A stretch of 64,000 nt of DNA. It comes from Muribaculaceae bacterium (lineage in GTDB: Bacteria; Bacteroidota; Bacteroidia; Bacteroidales; Muribaculaceae). Location of the stretch: NCBI GenBank assembly GCA_017473615.1, contig JAFUKL010000015.1, positions 1 to 64,000 on the forward strand. Reading direction: 5' to 3'. A program made the translations under genes and the position numbers. The notes below the pieces were generated by a model. That model did not search any database, was not told the origin of the DNA, and saw only the letters and a program-made list of their open reading frames with translations. Shown one piece after another: positions 54,107-64,000 of this stretch (the first letter of the stretch is position 1; each line of letters starts with the position of its first letter).

Positions 54107-57100
54107 ATGAAACGACACATTCTATTTACTTTTTTAATTCTAATAGCATTTACAGTATACGGACAGAAGAGCATATCGCCCGATTCGGTTAAATCCACTT
54201 TTGAGGCACCGGACTTCAATTATCCCAAGACCGTTATAGTCAAAGCAAATCATAATCTTTACAAAGCTTTGTCCTCCGGTAATGAGGAAGAGGTCATGCT
54301 TGCCGTAATACAATCATCTTTGGCTGAGACTATGCTGACAAGCGACTCTCTGCCAAAAGTCCTGTCTTCAGTAGAAAAAGTGAAAGCAGCAGTATCCGAC
54401 TACTGTATACAGGCATCGCTTAATCTGCTTGAAGCACATATCATAAATTCATATTATAATCGTAACAGGTATCGAATTTCTCAACGAGACAACTTGAACA
54501 GTCCGATTTCATCGGATATATTCCAATGGGACACAAAGCAATTCAAAGAAAAAATATCATCTTTGATTGACGAAGCTTTCAAGTTTGAACATACACTGAA
54601 AAGCACTCCTATAACGAAATATCCCAAGTTTATAACAATAAACAAGAATTCCATCAGCACCTACCCCACAATGTACGATTTCATCGCTTATCGAAGTATA
54701 GCCATTTATAACAGTTGGGGCTTTTCAAACAATTGGAATCCGTTCTTACGCACAACAACCACCGACAAGAACTATGACAACAAGATAATCACAATCTATG
54801 ACAATTTGTTGACATTTCATGCTCAGGGCAGCAGAGGATATATAAAGGCATTACTCAGTAAACTTGATTTCACAGAAACAAACACTCGGCAGCGGTTGGA
54901 TTCTTTGTATCAAGATTTCAAAAATTCTGCTGACGTTGCACCTATTTTATTAAGCCTTACTCAAAAAATAACCGATAAACGGGAGAAATACAGCCTACTG
55001 AAAAAATACTTGAAGCAATACCCCAACAGCGATTATTGCGGAAGAGTCGAACTCAGTCTGCGCACACTGGAAATACCATCGGCTACAATTACATTCAACA
55101 ACCAATACACAACAACCGACTCCGTGAGATTTTATTGCAATATAAACAACACCGATAAATTCACGGTTTCAGTATATAACGCTTTAGGTAAAGACAATAT
55201 CAGGAAAAATGACATTTCAACAGAAAAACCTGTTTACAGCAAGGATTTTACGCTTAATGACACCATTCCGTTCTGTGATACCATAAGAATCGCCTGCCCA
55301 CCTCTGCCTTACGGCATTTACACTGCAACAATCGATATTTACGATAAAAACGGCTCTGTTATAGAGCAAATAAATAATTACTTGAGTACATTCTTAGTAA
55401 GCGACATTACATCTTTCAGCATTAACGACAACACGAATAAAACACGGAAGATATTTGCTGTAAACGCCTTTACCGGTAAACCCTACAAGAATGTGGAAGT
55501 AACATCATCATTAAGAGGGAACAGCAAGGATAAATTCAGGGAAATTACCAATAGCAACGGATTCATATCAGCCAACGACACACGTTTCAGCCGCTTTTAT
55601 TTCAGCCACGGTGACGACAAACATTCATCCTCAACCATATACGCATACTTCTATAATCAGGATTACGACAAATTCTACCGCCATGCTAATATTTTCACCG
55701 ATTTGGCAATATACCGTCCGGGTGAAACTGTACACATGTCGGCTGTATGCTATCAGGCTAACGCCGTCAAAAAGGAACTGCTGAAACATCACAAAGTAGC
55801 AGTAACATTATATGACGCTAACCGGGACACCATTTCTTCTTCTGAATTTATCACCGATGAAATGGGAAATATTGCTCATGACTTCGTCATTCCTGAAAAT
55901 AGAATGAACGGTAATTTTGTAATCGAAATCACCGATTCTGCCAAGCACGAATACTATGGTGGCCGCAGCATAAGCGTAAGCGAATATAAGGCACCGGAAT
56001 TTTACATCGATTTCATCGACACAAAACGCACCTACAGCATTTCTGACAGTATCGCATTCAAGGGTATAGCAAAAACTTTCAGCGGAATGCCCGTTGCCGG
56101 TATCAGAATCAAGTGCATATTGGAATCCGCACCCATGTTCGCAGGATTCAACGCTCTTGCCGATTTCAGCACTTCCACCGATGAAATGGGAGAATTTTAT
56201 CTGTTTATCGATACCAAAGCCATAAAAGAAAAAGAGACCACTCCATTTACCACTTACAGAATCACTGCCACAGGAACAAACGAAACCGGCGATACACAAT
56301 CAGGCAGCACTAAGTTTAATATAGGTTCCTCGATTGTCATCACTTGGGATTATGACAGCAACAAATGTTTGAATATAAATGCCGATGAAAAAGCAGTGAT
56401 TCCTGTCAACATCGTTTCAAACAACGAGATTAACCCCGACAGCATCCCATGCACACTCACGCTTAGAAACCTATCACTCTTGACGAATGATACCATTCAC
56501 TTCTATTCGGGCGATAAAAAAATAGACTTTTCATATATCGCCTCCGGGGAATATAATATGAGCATTTGGGCTAATGAAGATTCTTGCTCAAAAATCAAAG
56601 ATAAAAAGGTCGCTGTATTCCGAAATAAGGACAAACTGCCACCTATAGAAAGCGCTCTATGGACACCGTATGAGAATCTGTCGTGCGTTCCCGGCAAGAA
56701 ATCGAGTATTCTACTGGGTAATTCATTCCCCGACAGCCACTATTATTATGTTATCAATTATAAAGATAAAATTTTGGGACAAGGTTGGAAACATTTATCC
56801 AAAGGAATGGATGAATTTAAATATACCATGCCGGCTAATGCCGATGAAGACCTCGTCATTCAATTATACGGAGTTAAGAACCTCGTTCCATTCAAGTATG
56901 ACATAAGAATAAAACCTGAAGTTAAAAAAACGGAAACGATTTTATCTGTAGAGGCTTTCAGAGACAAAATCACATCAGGAGAAAACGAAAAGTGGACACT
57001 GCATTTCTCTCACAACGGTAAACCGGCAGATAAAGCGGCTATCGTATGTGCCTTAACAGACAAAGCTATAAACACGCTACGCAACAACCAATGGCAATTC

Positions 57101-59749
57101 AATCCGCAACTTAATCATTTCGGAACGATACAAGCTCTCACGATACAAAACCGCACGCAATGGGGAGGTGGCATAAACCGTTTTAACTGGAACTCTGATG
57201 TTCTGAACACAATCAATGAATTGCGTAGATCTCCCATGATATTTGCTCCTGCACTTTATCTTTACGGTCAACAATATTTCGACACTGCCATAAGGATGAG
57301 GAGTGCAAACTACACAAGAACCGCACCGGCTCGAGCAGAGGCTAAACCTACAGGTAACGATAATGGAGCTGTAGAAGATATGTTTAACTATATCAGGAAT
57401 TCCTATCCTGAAATCATGGAAACAGCAATGACTACCGCCGCCTACGGTTCTGCCGACAGCATGAAAAAAGAATCCGCAGAATCGGAAGAGAGCATTGCTG
57501 AAAAGCAGCTTTCCAATATTCAAATTCGCACTTCCGATATTAAAACCGTTTTTTGGAAACCTCTACTGACTACAGGAAATAACGGCAATGCTTACATCGA
57601 GTTCACAGTTCCCGATATGAACAGCACATGGCAGTTCAGAGCAATTGGATATGACACACATCTCAACACAGCAACGCTACTTAAAGAAGTTATAAGCAAT
57701 AAGCCTATAATGGTAAATTCCAACATGCCTCGTTTCCTAAGACAGGGTGACGATGTCACACTTATGGCAAACATACAGAACGCAACCGATACGTTACAAC
57801 AATGTCTTGCCACCATAGAATTATTCAATCCTTTTACTAATGGCATATATTCTTCGAAAAATTTCAATACCGAAGTAAATGCAAACGGAACACACCGGGT
57901 ATCAATAGAATATACCGTTCCCGACACTGTTTCTGCCATTGCTTTCCGTATAAAGGCGACTAACGGCAAATTCAGTGACGGTGAACAAGTTTTGATTCCC
58001 GTATTGCAAGCAGTAAACCCTGTCATCGAAAGTAAACCGTTCTTTATTGAGGCTAACGAGAAAAATTACAGCATAGAACTTCCTGAAATCCCTGAAGGCG
58101 CACGCATAACATTCGAGTATTGTGATAATCCTGCATGGTACATTGCTACCGCTTTGCCTTCAATAAAAGATAACGGCAGTACCACTGCAATACAACTGGC
58201 TCACTCTATTTTCGCCAATCTGACGGCTTTAAAGGTCGTTGCCGACAACCCTCAGATACCAGCAGCTTTCGACTACTGGGAAAGAAACCCGCAGGACTCC
58301 GCTCTAATATCAATGTTAGAAAAGAACCAAGACTTGAAAATAAGCTCTCTGACAGCATCTCCTTGGGTAAAAGAAAGTGAAAAACAAACACTGCAAATGT
58401 CTCTAATGGCTGACTTATTCAACAAAGAAAAGTCATCAAAGGCAACCAATAAACTTATAGACAAACTTGCCGAGTTACAACTTAACGACGGAGGTTTCTG
58501 CTGGTTCAAATATCCTGATGCGGTATCTTCCACACGCACAACAATTGCAGTTTTACAAATCATAGGAAAATGCCGCACAACAGGTTCAATCGACAACAAA
58601 TTGGAAGAGATTACGAGCAAAGCCATCGCATACCTCGATAATTCCGTTATAAATCGCTATAACACACAAAAGGACAAACTCTCATTTTCAGGTTACGGGG
58701 ATTACGCCTATACTCGTTCTCTGTACCTTGATATTCCCATGAGCGTGACAGTTAAAGACCTTTATAGCAGAATAACAAAATCCCTCTTGAAAGAATGGAA
58801 GAAAATGAACGTTGTAGATAAGGCTTATACTGCAATAACTCTTGCTAATTTCGGTAAAACCATACAAGCTAAACCAATTTTGGAATCTATAAGCCAATTC
58901 AGCATATACACTCCCGAAAAGGGAAGATTTTGGGACACTTTTCGGAGTAATACATATCAATACTGCAATAAAGTAGCATTAACTTCACTCATTCTCCAAG
59001 CATACGCCAAAATCACTCCTGAATCGAAGGAAATAGACCAAATACGCAAATGGTTGCTATTGGAAAAACAAACTACCGACTGGGGTAATTCATCTATGGC
59101 AGCCGATGCCGTAGCGGCAATATTGTCAACGGGTACGAAATGGTTGGTAACCGGTACAGCCCCGATATTCGCAATTGATAACAATCCATTCACAATGAAT
59201 AAGCTTGACAGTATTTTAGGATATGGAACTATTCAATTGAATATAAGCCCTACGGCAAAAAGAAAATTTTTATCCATTTCTACAGAATCCGAAAGTCCGG
59301 CATGGGGTGCCGTTTACTGCCAATACAATGCACCTATCAAGAGTATTCAAGCTGCGTCAACACCGGAATTATCAGTAACTAAAGAAATTCTAAATTATAA
59401 CAACGATAGTGTATTCAAACCCGGCGATAAAGTTCAAATAAGACTTGTTATCAAGAACTCGCGTAACCTTGAATACGTTACTATATCGGATGAACGTGCA
59501 GCGTGCATGGAACCGGCAGAACAATTGTCAGGCTACAAATATAGCGATGGAACGGGCTACTATATGGAAGTGAAAGACACCTGCATGCGTATGTTTTTCA
59601 ATTACATGCCGAAAGGTACGCATGTTATCACCTATGACGCTTATCTGACCAATACCGGAGAGTTCAGCTGTGGCATAGCCTCCGTTCAATGTCAATATGC
59701 GCCGCAAATAACAGCACATTCTGCCGGGGCGCAGATAAACGTAAAATGA
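54107..59749 (+). CDS. Alpha-2-macroglobulin-family protein (no thioester)
   Basis: 1880 residues from the ATG at 54107; an earlier frame start at 54080 is less likely because the signal peptide begins at 54107 (MKRHILFTFLILIAFTVYGQ). An N-terminal region of about 350 residues is helical. MG-type domains follow, with the MG2 motif YRPGE at 536, then an A2M signature (VFWKPLLTTGNNGNAYIEF and GYDTHLN near 1150) and a helical terpenoid-cyclase-like region with LNDGGFCWFKYPDAVSS near 1465. The CxEQ thioester motif is absent, and the signal peptide has no lipobox Cys. Bacterial homologues trap proteases in the periplasm; the thioester-less form may act by conformation only. Confidence 0.9.
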   Translation: MKRHILFTFLILIAFTVYGQKSISPDSVKSTFEAPDFNYPKTVIVKANHNLYKALSSGNEEEVMLAVIQSSLAETMLTSDSLPKVLSSVEKVKAAVSDYCIQASLNLLEAHIINSYYNRNRYRISQRDNLNSPISSDIFQWDTKQFKEKISSLIDEAFKFEHTLKSTPITKYPKFITINKNSISTYPTMYDFIAYRSIAIYNSWGFSNNWNPFLRTTTTDKNYDNKIITIYDNLLTFHAQGSRGYIKALLSKLDFTETNTRQRLDSLYQDFKNSADVAPILLSLTQKITDKREKYSLLKKYLKQYPNSDYCGRVELSLRTLEIPSATITFNNQYTTTDSVRFYCNINNTDKFTVSVYNALGKDNIRKNDISTEKPVYSKDFTLNDTIPFCDTIRIACPPLPYGIYTATIDIYDKNGSVIEQINNYLSTFLVSDITSFSINDNTNKTRKIFAVNAFTGKPYKNVEVTSSLRGNSKDKFREITNSNGFISANDTRFSRFYFSHGDDKHSSSTIYAYFYNQDYDKFYRHANIFTDLAIYRPGETVHMSAVCYQANAVKKELLKHHKVAVTLYDANRDTISSSEFITDEMGNIAHDFVIPENRMNGNFVIEITDSAKHEYYGGRSISVSEYKAPEFYIDFIDTKRTYSISDSIAFKGIAKTFSGMPVAGIRIKCILESAPMFAGFNALADFSTSTDEMGEFYLFIDTKAIKEKETTPFTTYRITATGTNETGDTQSGSTKFNIGSSIVITWDYDSNKCLNINADEKAVIPVNIVSNNEINPDSIPCTLTLRNLSLLTNDTIHFYSGDKKIDFSYIASGEYNMSIWANEDSCSKIKDKKVAVFRNKDKLPPIESALWTPYENLSCVPGKKSSILLGNSFPDSHYYYVINYKDKILGQGWKHLSKGMDEFKYTMPANADEDLVIQLYGVKNLVPFKYDIRIKPEVKKTETILSVEAFRDKITSGENEKWTLHFSHNGKPADKAAIVCALTDKAINTLRNNQWQFNPQLNHFGTIQALTIQNRTQWGGGINRFNWNSDVLNTINELRRSPMIFAPALYLYGQQYFDTAIRMRSANYTRTAPARAEAKPTGNDNGAVEDMFNYIRNSYPEIMETAMTTAAYGSADSMKKESAESEESIAEKQLSNIQIRTSDIKTVFWKPLLTTGNNGNAYIEFTVPDMNSTWQFRAIGYDTHLNTATLLKEVISNKPIMVNSNMPRFLRQGDDVTLMANIQNATDTLQQCLATIELFNPFTNGIYSSKNFNTEVNANGTHRVSIEYTVPDTVSAIAFRIKATNGKFSDGEQVLIPVLQAVNPVIESKPFFIEANEKNYSIELPEIPEGARITFEYCDNPAWYIATALPSIKDNGSTTAIQLAHSIFANLTALKVVADNPQIPAAFDYWERNPQDSALISMLEKNQDLKISSLTASPWVKESEKQTLQMSLMADLFNKEKSSKATNKLIDKLAELQLNDGGFCWFKYPDAVSSTRTTIAVLQIIGKCRTTGSIDNKLEEITSKAIAYLDNSVINRYNTQKDKLSFSGYGDYAYTRSLYLDIPMSVTVKDLYSRITKSLLKEWKKMNVVDKAYTAITLANFGKTIQAKPILESISQFSIYTPEKGRFWDTFRSNTYQYCNKVALTSLILQAYAKITPESKEIDQIRKWLLLEKQTTDWGNSSMAADAVAAILSTGTKWLVTGTAPIFAIDNNPFTMNKLDSILGYGTIQLNISPTAKRKFLSISTESESPAWGAVYCQYNAPIKSIQAASTPELSVTKEILNYNNDSVFKPGDKVQIRLVIKNSRNLEYVTISDERAACMEPAEQLSGYKYSDGTGYYMEVKDTCMRMFFNYMPKGTHVITYDAYLTNTGEFSCGIASVQCQYAPQITAHSAGAQINVK

Positions 59750-59784
59750 GTATGAAAGTTAGGTCTTTTATCAATAAAATATCG

Positions 59785-59792
59785 TAACTTCG
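59785..59792 (+). promoter_or_regulatory. -7-like element before the sugar-nucleotide operon
   Basis: TAACTTCG (59785-59792) matches TAnnTTTG with one mismatch, 23 nt before the ATG at 59815. No good -33 box; the operon could also be transcribed through from the upstream gene, 65 bp away. Confidence 0.35.
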
Positions 59793-59814
59793 CATTAACA
59801 TTAAAATAGAAGTA

Positions 59815-61467
59815 ATGAAACCACGAATTTTCCTGTCGCTTCCCCACCTTGGCGGTAGCGAAATGAAATGGATAGAAGAAGCGTTTAAAGATAATTGGGT
59901 TGTTCCTTTAGGACCTAATGTAAATGAATTTGAACGTCTTCTCGGTGATTATTTGGGAAATCACAACATAGTAGCATTAAGCGCAGGAACTGCAGCAATA
60001 CATTTAGGGCTTGTCGCACTTGACGTAAAGGAAGGGGAGGAAGTCATTTGCCAATCTTTTACATTTGCCGCAAGTGCCAACCCCATAAAATACCTCGGAG
60101 CAAAACCGGTTTTCATAGACAGCGAGCCTGATACTTGGAATATGTGTCCAATTGCTTTGGAAGAAGCTATTATCGACCGTAAACGAATTACCGGCAAATA
60201 CCCGAAAGCTATAATTCCTGTTCATCTTTACGGCATGCCGGCAAAAATGAATGAAATACTGGCTATTGCCGATAAATATGGCATTCCGGTATTGGAAGAT
60301 GCTGCCGAAGCATTGGGGTCTGAATATTGCGGAAAACTTTGCGGAACATTAGGCAAGTACGGAGCTTTGAGTTTCAACGGGAACAAAATAATTACCACAT
60401 CAGGCGGCGGTGCTCTTATATGCCCTACTGAAGAAGCTGATAAACATATTAAATTTCTCGCCACACAAGCAAGAGAAACCAAACCATATTATTACCATAA
60501 CGTAATAGGCTATAATTACAGGCTAAGCAATATAAGTGCCGGAATAGGTTGCGGTCAAATGCAAGTACTGGAGCAACATGTGGAACGACGTAAAGCCATA
60601 CATTCACTCTACACCGAATTACTTAAAGACATAAAGGGAGTATACGTAAAACAGAATCATAGCGATGATTTCGACTCCAACTTTTGGCTTACCACTATCA
60701 CTTTTGACGATAGTCTCGGTATCTCACCGGAAGACATTCGGCAAGCGCTTGAAGAAGAAAACATCGAAACACGATGGTTATGGCGACCCATGCACATGCA
60801 GCCCACTTTTAAGGATGCGCCCTATTATGGCGGAGATTGCGCAGAAAAACTGTTTAATCACGGACTTTGTCTGCCGAGCGGTTCTTGTCTGAGCGATGAT
60901 GACATCAGACGCGTGTCATGTGCGCTTATATCATTCTTCAAAAACAAAGATAATACCCCTAAAAACGCGGTAAAAGATATTCTTGTAGCTTTTGACCTCG
61001 ACGACACACTCTATAAAGAAGAAGATTTTATAAAGTCGGGGTATAATATCACACTTGATAAATATACTATCAGAACGTTAGAAAGTCTCAAAGGGCTTGG
61101 TTATCATTTGGCGTTAATTACCGATGGTGAGGCTAAAGTTCAGCGCGAAAAAATAAAAGCATTGGGGCTTGATAAATTTATTGACACTCTTGATATTATA
61201 ATTTCTCAAGAAATAGGTACGGAAAAAACAGAACGACAGAATTTTCAATATTTTGCCGACAAATATCCCGATTATAAGAAATTCTATTATATAGGAGACA
61301 ACACGGCTAAAGATTTCTATCATCCTAATCGCATGAAATGGACTACTATATGTATTGCCGACAACGGACGGAATAAGCATAAACAGAATTTCAATATCAG
61401 TGCCGACTACCTTCCCGACTATATCGTAGACAACTTTAGCGATATACTTGAATTTATAGAAGAATAA
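59815..61467 (+). CDS. DegT/DnrJ/EryC1 aminotransferase fused to a HAD-family domain
   Basis: 550 residues. Residues 1 to about 380 are a PLP-dependent sugar aminotransferase of the EpsN/PglE type: [25 protein letters not shown] near 57, VHLYGMPA, and the PLP Lys K191 in [13 protein letters not shown]. Residues about 388-550 are a HAD hydrolase: motif I FDLDDTLY (D394, D396), motif II LALITDG, motif III Lys in [10 protein letters not shown], motif [12 protein letters not shown]. The cap segment expected after motif I appears missing. Likely makes an amino-sugar nucleotide for a glycan; the HAD half may dephosphorylate an intermediate. First of three sugar genes. Confidence 0.85.
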   Translation: MKPRIFLSLPHLGGSEMKWIEEAFKDNWVVPLGPNVNEFERLLGDYLGNHNIVALSAGTAAIHLGLVALDVKEGEEVICQSFTFAASANPIKYLGAKPVFIDSEPDTWNMCPIALEEAIIDRKRITGKYPKAIIPVHLYGMPAKMNEILAIADKYGIPVLEDAAEALGSEYCGKLCGTLGKYGALSFNGNKIITTSGGGALICPTEEADKHIKFLATQARETKPYYYHNVIGYNYRLSNISAGIGCGQMQVLEQHVERRKAIHSLYTELLKDIKGVYVKQNHSDDFDSNFWLTTITFDDSLGISPEDIRQALEEENIETRWLWRPMHMQPTFKDAPYYGGDCAEKLFNHGLCLPSGSCLSDDDIRRVSCALISFFKNKDNTPKNAVKDILVAFDLDDTLYKEEDFIKSGYNITLDKYTIRTLESLKGLGYHLALITDGEAKVQREKIKALGLDKFIDTLDIIISQEIGTEKTERQNFQYFADKYPDYKKFYYIGDNTAKDFYHPNRMKWTTICIADNGRNKHKQNFNISADYLPDYIVDNFSDILEFIEE

Positions 61468-61486
61468 TCACTACAAACCATCATAT

Positions 61487-62554
61487 ATGGACGAAACTAA
61501 CAAGAAAGTAGCTTTAATTACAGGAATTACAGGACAGGACGGTTCTTTCCTCGCCGAATTTCTCTTGGAGAAGGGATATGAAGTACACGGTATCATAAGG
61601 CGCAGCAGTTCATTTAACACAGGACGTATCGAGCATCTTTACTTTAACGAATGGGTGCGTGACATGAAACAGAATCGCACTATCAACCTGCACTACGGTG
61701 ATATGACCGACTCCAGTTCTCTCATACGTATCATACGTGAAGTCAAACCCACCGAAATATATAACCTTGCGGCGCAAAGTCATGTAAAAGTGTCGTTTGA
61801 CGTTCCTGAATACACGGCCGAGACCGATGCCATAGGCACACTGCGTCTGCTGGAGGCAGTACGTATACTGAATCGTGAAAAAGTAACGCGCATATATCAA
61901 GCCAGCACATCAGAGTTATACGGTAAAGTGCAAGAAGTGCCGCAATCGGAGACAACTCCGTTCTATCCGCGCAGCCCATACGGATGTGCTAAACTTTACG
62001 GTTTCTGGATTACGAAGAATTATCGCGAGAGTTATGGTATGTATGCAGTTAACGGCATTCTGTTCAATCACGAAAGCGAACGCCGAGGCGAAACTTTTGT
62101 CACACGTAAAATCACCCTTGCCGCAGCTCGTATTGTAAACGGACTGCAAGACAAGCTTTATCTCGGCAATCTGAACGCCTTGCGTGATTGGGGATATGCA
62201 AAGGATTATGTGGAATGCATGTGGCTCATAATGCAGCAAGACGAACCGGAAGACTTTGTTATAGCCACGGGTGAATATCATAGCGTAAGAGAATTTACTA
62301 CACTCGCATTCCGACGTGCCGGAATCGAACTTGAATGGCAGGGTGAAGGAGTTGATGAAAAAGGTATCGACAAAGCTACAGGTAAAGTAATCGTTGAAGT
62401 TGACCCTAAATATTTCCGTCCTTGTGAAGTGGAACAATTACTCGGAAATCCTGCCAAAGCTAAAGAAAAACTCGGTTGGAATCCACGCAAGACATCATTT
62501 GAGGAACTTATTAATATTATGGTGGATCACGATATTAACTTAGTGAAAAAATAA
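61487..62554 (+). CDS. gmd: GDP-mannose 4,6-dehydratase
   Basis: 355 residues, an extended short-chain dehydrogenase. The N-terminal NADP motif [14 protein letters not shown] is near residue 13, then [14 protein letters not shown], the catalytic Ser/Thr and Glu in [12 protein letters not shown] near 145, and [13 protein letters not shown] with the Tyr-Lys pair near 170. [16 protein letters not shown] is diagnostic for Gmd. It converts GDP-mannose to GDP-4-keto-6-deoxymannose. 1 bp upstream of fcl, in the same operon. Confidence 0.96.
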   Translation: MDETNKKVALITGITGQDGSFLAEFLLEKGYEVHGIIRRSSSFNTGRIEHLYFNEWVRDMKQNRTINLHYGDMTDSSSLIRIIREVKPTEIYNLAAQSHVKVSFDVPEYTAETDAIGTLRLLEAVRILNREKVTRIYQASTSELYGKVQEVPQSETTPFYPRSPYGCAKLYGFWITKNYRESYGMYAVNGILFNHESERRGETFVTRKITLAAARIVNGLQDKLYLGNLNALRDWGYAKDYVECMWLIMQQDEPEDFVIATGEYHSVREFTTLAFRRAGIELEWQGEGVDEKGIDKATGKVIVEVDPKYFRPCEVEQLLGNPAKAKEKLGWNPRKTSFEELINIMVDHDINLVKK

Positions 62555-62555
62555 C

Positions 62556-63662
62556 ATGGAGAAATCATCCAAAATATACGTTGCCGGTCATCGAGGACTT
62601 GTTGGGTCTGCTATTTGGAACAATTTGTTAAACAAAGGTTATACCAATTTAGTGGGACGCTCGCATAAAGAGCTTGATTTGCTCGATGGAGCAGCAGTAA
62701 AGCGTTTTTTTGATGAAGAGAAACCGGAATACGTTGTGCTTGCGGCTGCTCATGTGGGCGGTATCATGGCTAATAGTATATACCGCGCCGACTTCATTTA
62801 TCAGAATCTGCAAATCCAGCAGAACGTTATAGGCGAAAGTTTCCGTCACGGTGTAAAAAAACTGCTTTTTCTTGGAAGCACATGCATCTATCCCAAAGAA
62901 GCACAACAACCCATCACAGAAGACGCATTGCTCACTTCCCCACTGGAATACACCAATGAGCCTTACGCTATAGCTAAAATAGCCGGACTTAAATTGTGTG
63001 AGAGCCTGAATCTGCAATACGGCACTAACTATATAGCCGTGATGCCCACCAATCTTTACGGACCTCGAGACAATTTCAATCTGGAGACAAGTCACGTACT
63101 TCCGGCAATGATTCGCAAGATTTTCTTGGCAAAACTATTGAACGAAAGTCGTTGGGATGAAATCAAGTGCGATCTTAATGCACGGAATATTGAAAATGTA
63201 ACCGGAGCATGCGGAAAAGATACCATAATAGGGATTCTTGAAAAGTACGGAATTTACCAAGACCACCTGCAGCTTTGGGGTAGTGGTAAACCTATACGAG
63301 AGTTCTTGTGGAGTGAAGACATGGCTGATGCCTCGGTATTTATTATGGAAAATATCGACTTTCATGACACTTATTCCGGTGAACCGGTCATACCGGGAAC
63401 ACAGGAAACCGCTAAAAGAGAAATACGCAATTGCCATATCAATATAGGTAGTGGTAAGGAGATAACAATCGCCCGACTTGCTGAATTATGCAAATCCATC
63501 ATAGGTTATAACGGCGAAATACGCTGGGACGCATCTAAACCCGATGGCACTATGCGAAAACTCACCGATGTTTCTAAACTTCATGCATTAGGATGGAGAC
63601 ACAAAGTTGAAATCGAAGACGGAGTGAAAAAACTGTTTGACTGGTACATCGAGAATCTATAG
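62556..63662 (+). CDS. fcl: GDP-L-fucose synthase
   Basis: 368 residues. The NADPH motif is AGHRGLVGSAI near residue 10, followed by SHKELDLLD, FLGSTCIYPKEAQQP and the catalytic NEPYAIAKIAG (Tyr-Lys). An insertion around residue 190-230 (CDLNARNIENVTG) is longer than in E. coli but usual in Bacteroidetes. It epimerises and reduces the Gmd product to GDP-L-fucose, used for fucosylated surface glycans and glycoproteins. Confidence 0.95.
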   Translation: MEKSSKIYVAGHRGLVGSAIWNNLLNKGYTNLVGRSHKELDLLDGAAVKRFFDEEKPEYVVLAAAHVGGIMANSIYRADFIYQNLQIQQNVIGESFRHGVKKLLFLGSTCIYPKEAQQPITEDALLTSPLEYTNEPYAIAKIAGLKLCESLNLQYGTNYIAVMPTNLYGPRDNFNLETSHVLPAMIRKIFLAKLLNESRWDEIKCDLNARNIENVTGACGKDTIIGILEKYGIYQDHLQLWGSGKPIREFLWSEDMADASVFIMENIDFHDTYSGEPVIPGTQETAKREIRNCHINIGSGKEITIARLAELCKSIIGYNGEIRWDASKPDGTMRKLTDVSKLHALGWRHKVEIEDGVKKLFDWYIENL

Positions 63663-63695
63663 AATTTACTTTTTAATAACAAAATAAACTATCAC

Positions 63696-64000
63696 ATGAC
63701 TATGAATTTTAAAAGCATTTTATCCGTAGTCTTGAGTATTTGTTCAATGCCGTTAATAGCTCAAAACACGGCTTTGGAAGCTCAAGAGCAAACCAATAAA
63801 TACACTGACTACTACTATCAGCGCAAGTCGCTTTTTGCAGAACTGCCTATAACGAGCAACGACATAGTATTCTTTGGCAACAGCCTTACCAATGGGGGAC
63901 GTTGGCATGAAATGTTCAATAACCCGAACATTAAGAATCGTGGAATCGTGGGTGACATTGTTCAAGGTCTGTACGATCGCGCCGACATGATATTGAAAGG
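63696..64000 (+). CDS. SGNH/GDSL-family hydrolase, N-terminal part (truncated by window)
   Basis: 101 residues visible from the ATG at 63696 (alternative start two codons later); the frame runs off the window. Signal peptide at 1-22 (LSICSMPLIAQ). The SGNH block I is FFGNSLTNGG near residue 60 with the nucleophile Ser; the usual GDS reads GNS. NRGIVGD and DIVQGLYDR follow, as in the PAF-acetylhydrolase/sialate esterase group. An exported esterase is likely. It may belong to the fucose operon (33-bp gap), or start a new unit. Confidence 0.8.
   Translation, partial: MTMNFKSILSVVLSICSMPLIAQNTALEAQEQTNKYTDYYYQRKSLFAELPITSNDIVFFGNSLTNGGRWHEMFNNPNIKNRGIVGDIVQGLYDRADMILK

Overview
The window looks like chromosome of a member of the Bacteroidales (gut Bacteroidetes, plausibly Muribaculaceae-like; the family is inferred). 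Support: promoters of the Bacteroidetes type (TTTG, about 20 bp, TAnnTTTG), a fused NuoCD, a Nuo complex without NuoEFG, a signal-peptide-bearing AtpB, a very short epsilon subunit, and DUF5106/DUF4922/DUF5009/DUF1343 proteins typical of that order.

Layout. (1) 1-4166: right end of a prophage (tape-measure C-terminus, a tail protein, a convergent tyrosine integrase) abutting the 3' end of a tRNA-Val(UAC) gene. (2) 4386-11258, minus strand: housekeeping operon DUF5106 thioredoxin-like, DoxX, mnmA, bifunctional nuclease, nupG-like transporter, rsmE and a TPR protein. (3) 11487-14271, minus: AT-rich pair of an M48 peptidase and an AAA ATPase whose promoter is overlaid by palindromes; then a BIME-like palindromic repeat. 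(4) 14617-29729, minus: ten tightly packed genes for peptidoglycan amino-sugar scavenging. They encode an amidase-like exoprotein, a tandem GT-A glycosyltransferase, a GalT/HIT-like DUF4922 protein, a SpoIID-like lytic enzyme, a MurT/AmpG-like transporter, NamZ, an FAD/Fe-S D-lactate-type dehydrogenase, a DUF5009 acyltransferase, MurK and MurQ. The logic is coherent: NamZ releases MurNAc, MurT imports it, MurK phosphorylates it, MurQ removes D-lactate, and the FAD/Fe-S enzyme can oxidise that D-lactate. (5) 30001-31505: a degenerate MurK paralogue and a TonB-domain lipoprotein. (6) 31589-48585, minus: respiratory block in which the complete eight-gene ATP synthase operon (atpDCBEFHAG) lies inside the nuo operon, between nuoH and nuoI. 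(7) 49004-59749, plus: TonB-dependent receptor with a lipoprotein partner, an ECF sigma factor operon with a membrane protein and a Spy-like periplasmic protein, then a giant alpha-2-macroglobulin-like protein. (8) 59815-64000, plus: sugar-nucleotide genes (DegT aminotransferase fused to a HAD domain, gmd, fcl) and the start of a GDSL hydrolase cut by the window edge.

Most notable: the nested nuo-atp locus, the MurNAc operon with its unexplained glycosyltransferase/DUF4922 pair and built-in D-lactate oxidation, the kinase paralogue that has lost several active-site residues, the DegT-HAD fusion with an apparently capless HAD domain, and the palindromic promoter of the AAA ATPase. No CRISPR array, rRNA or intact insertion sequence was seen. 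All statements come from reading the sequence; no database search was run.
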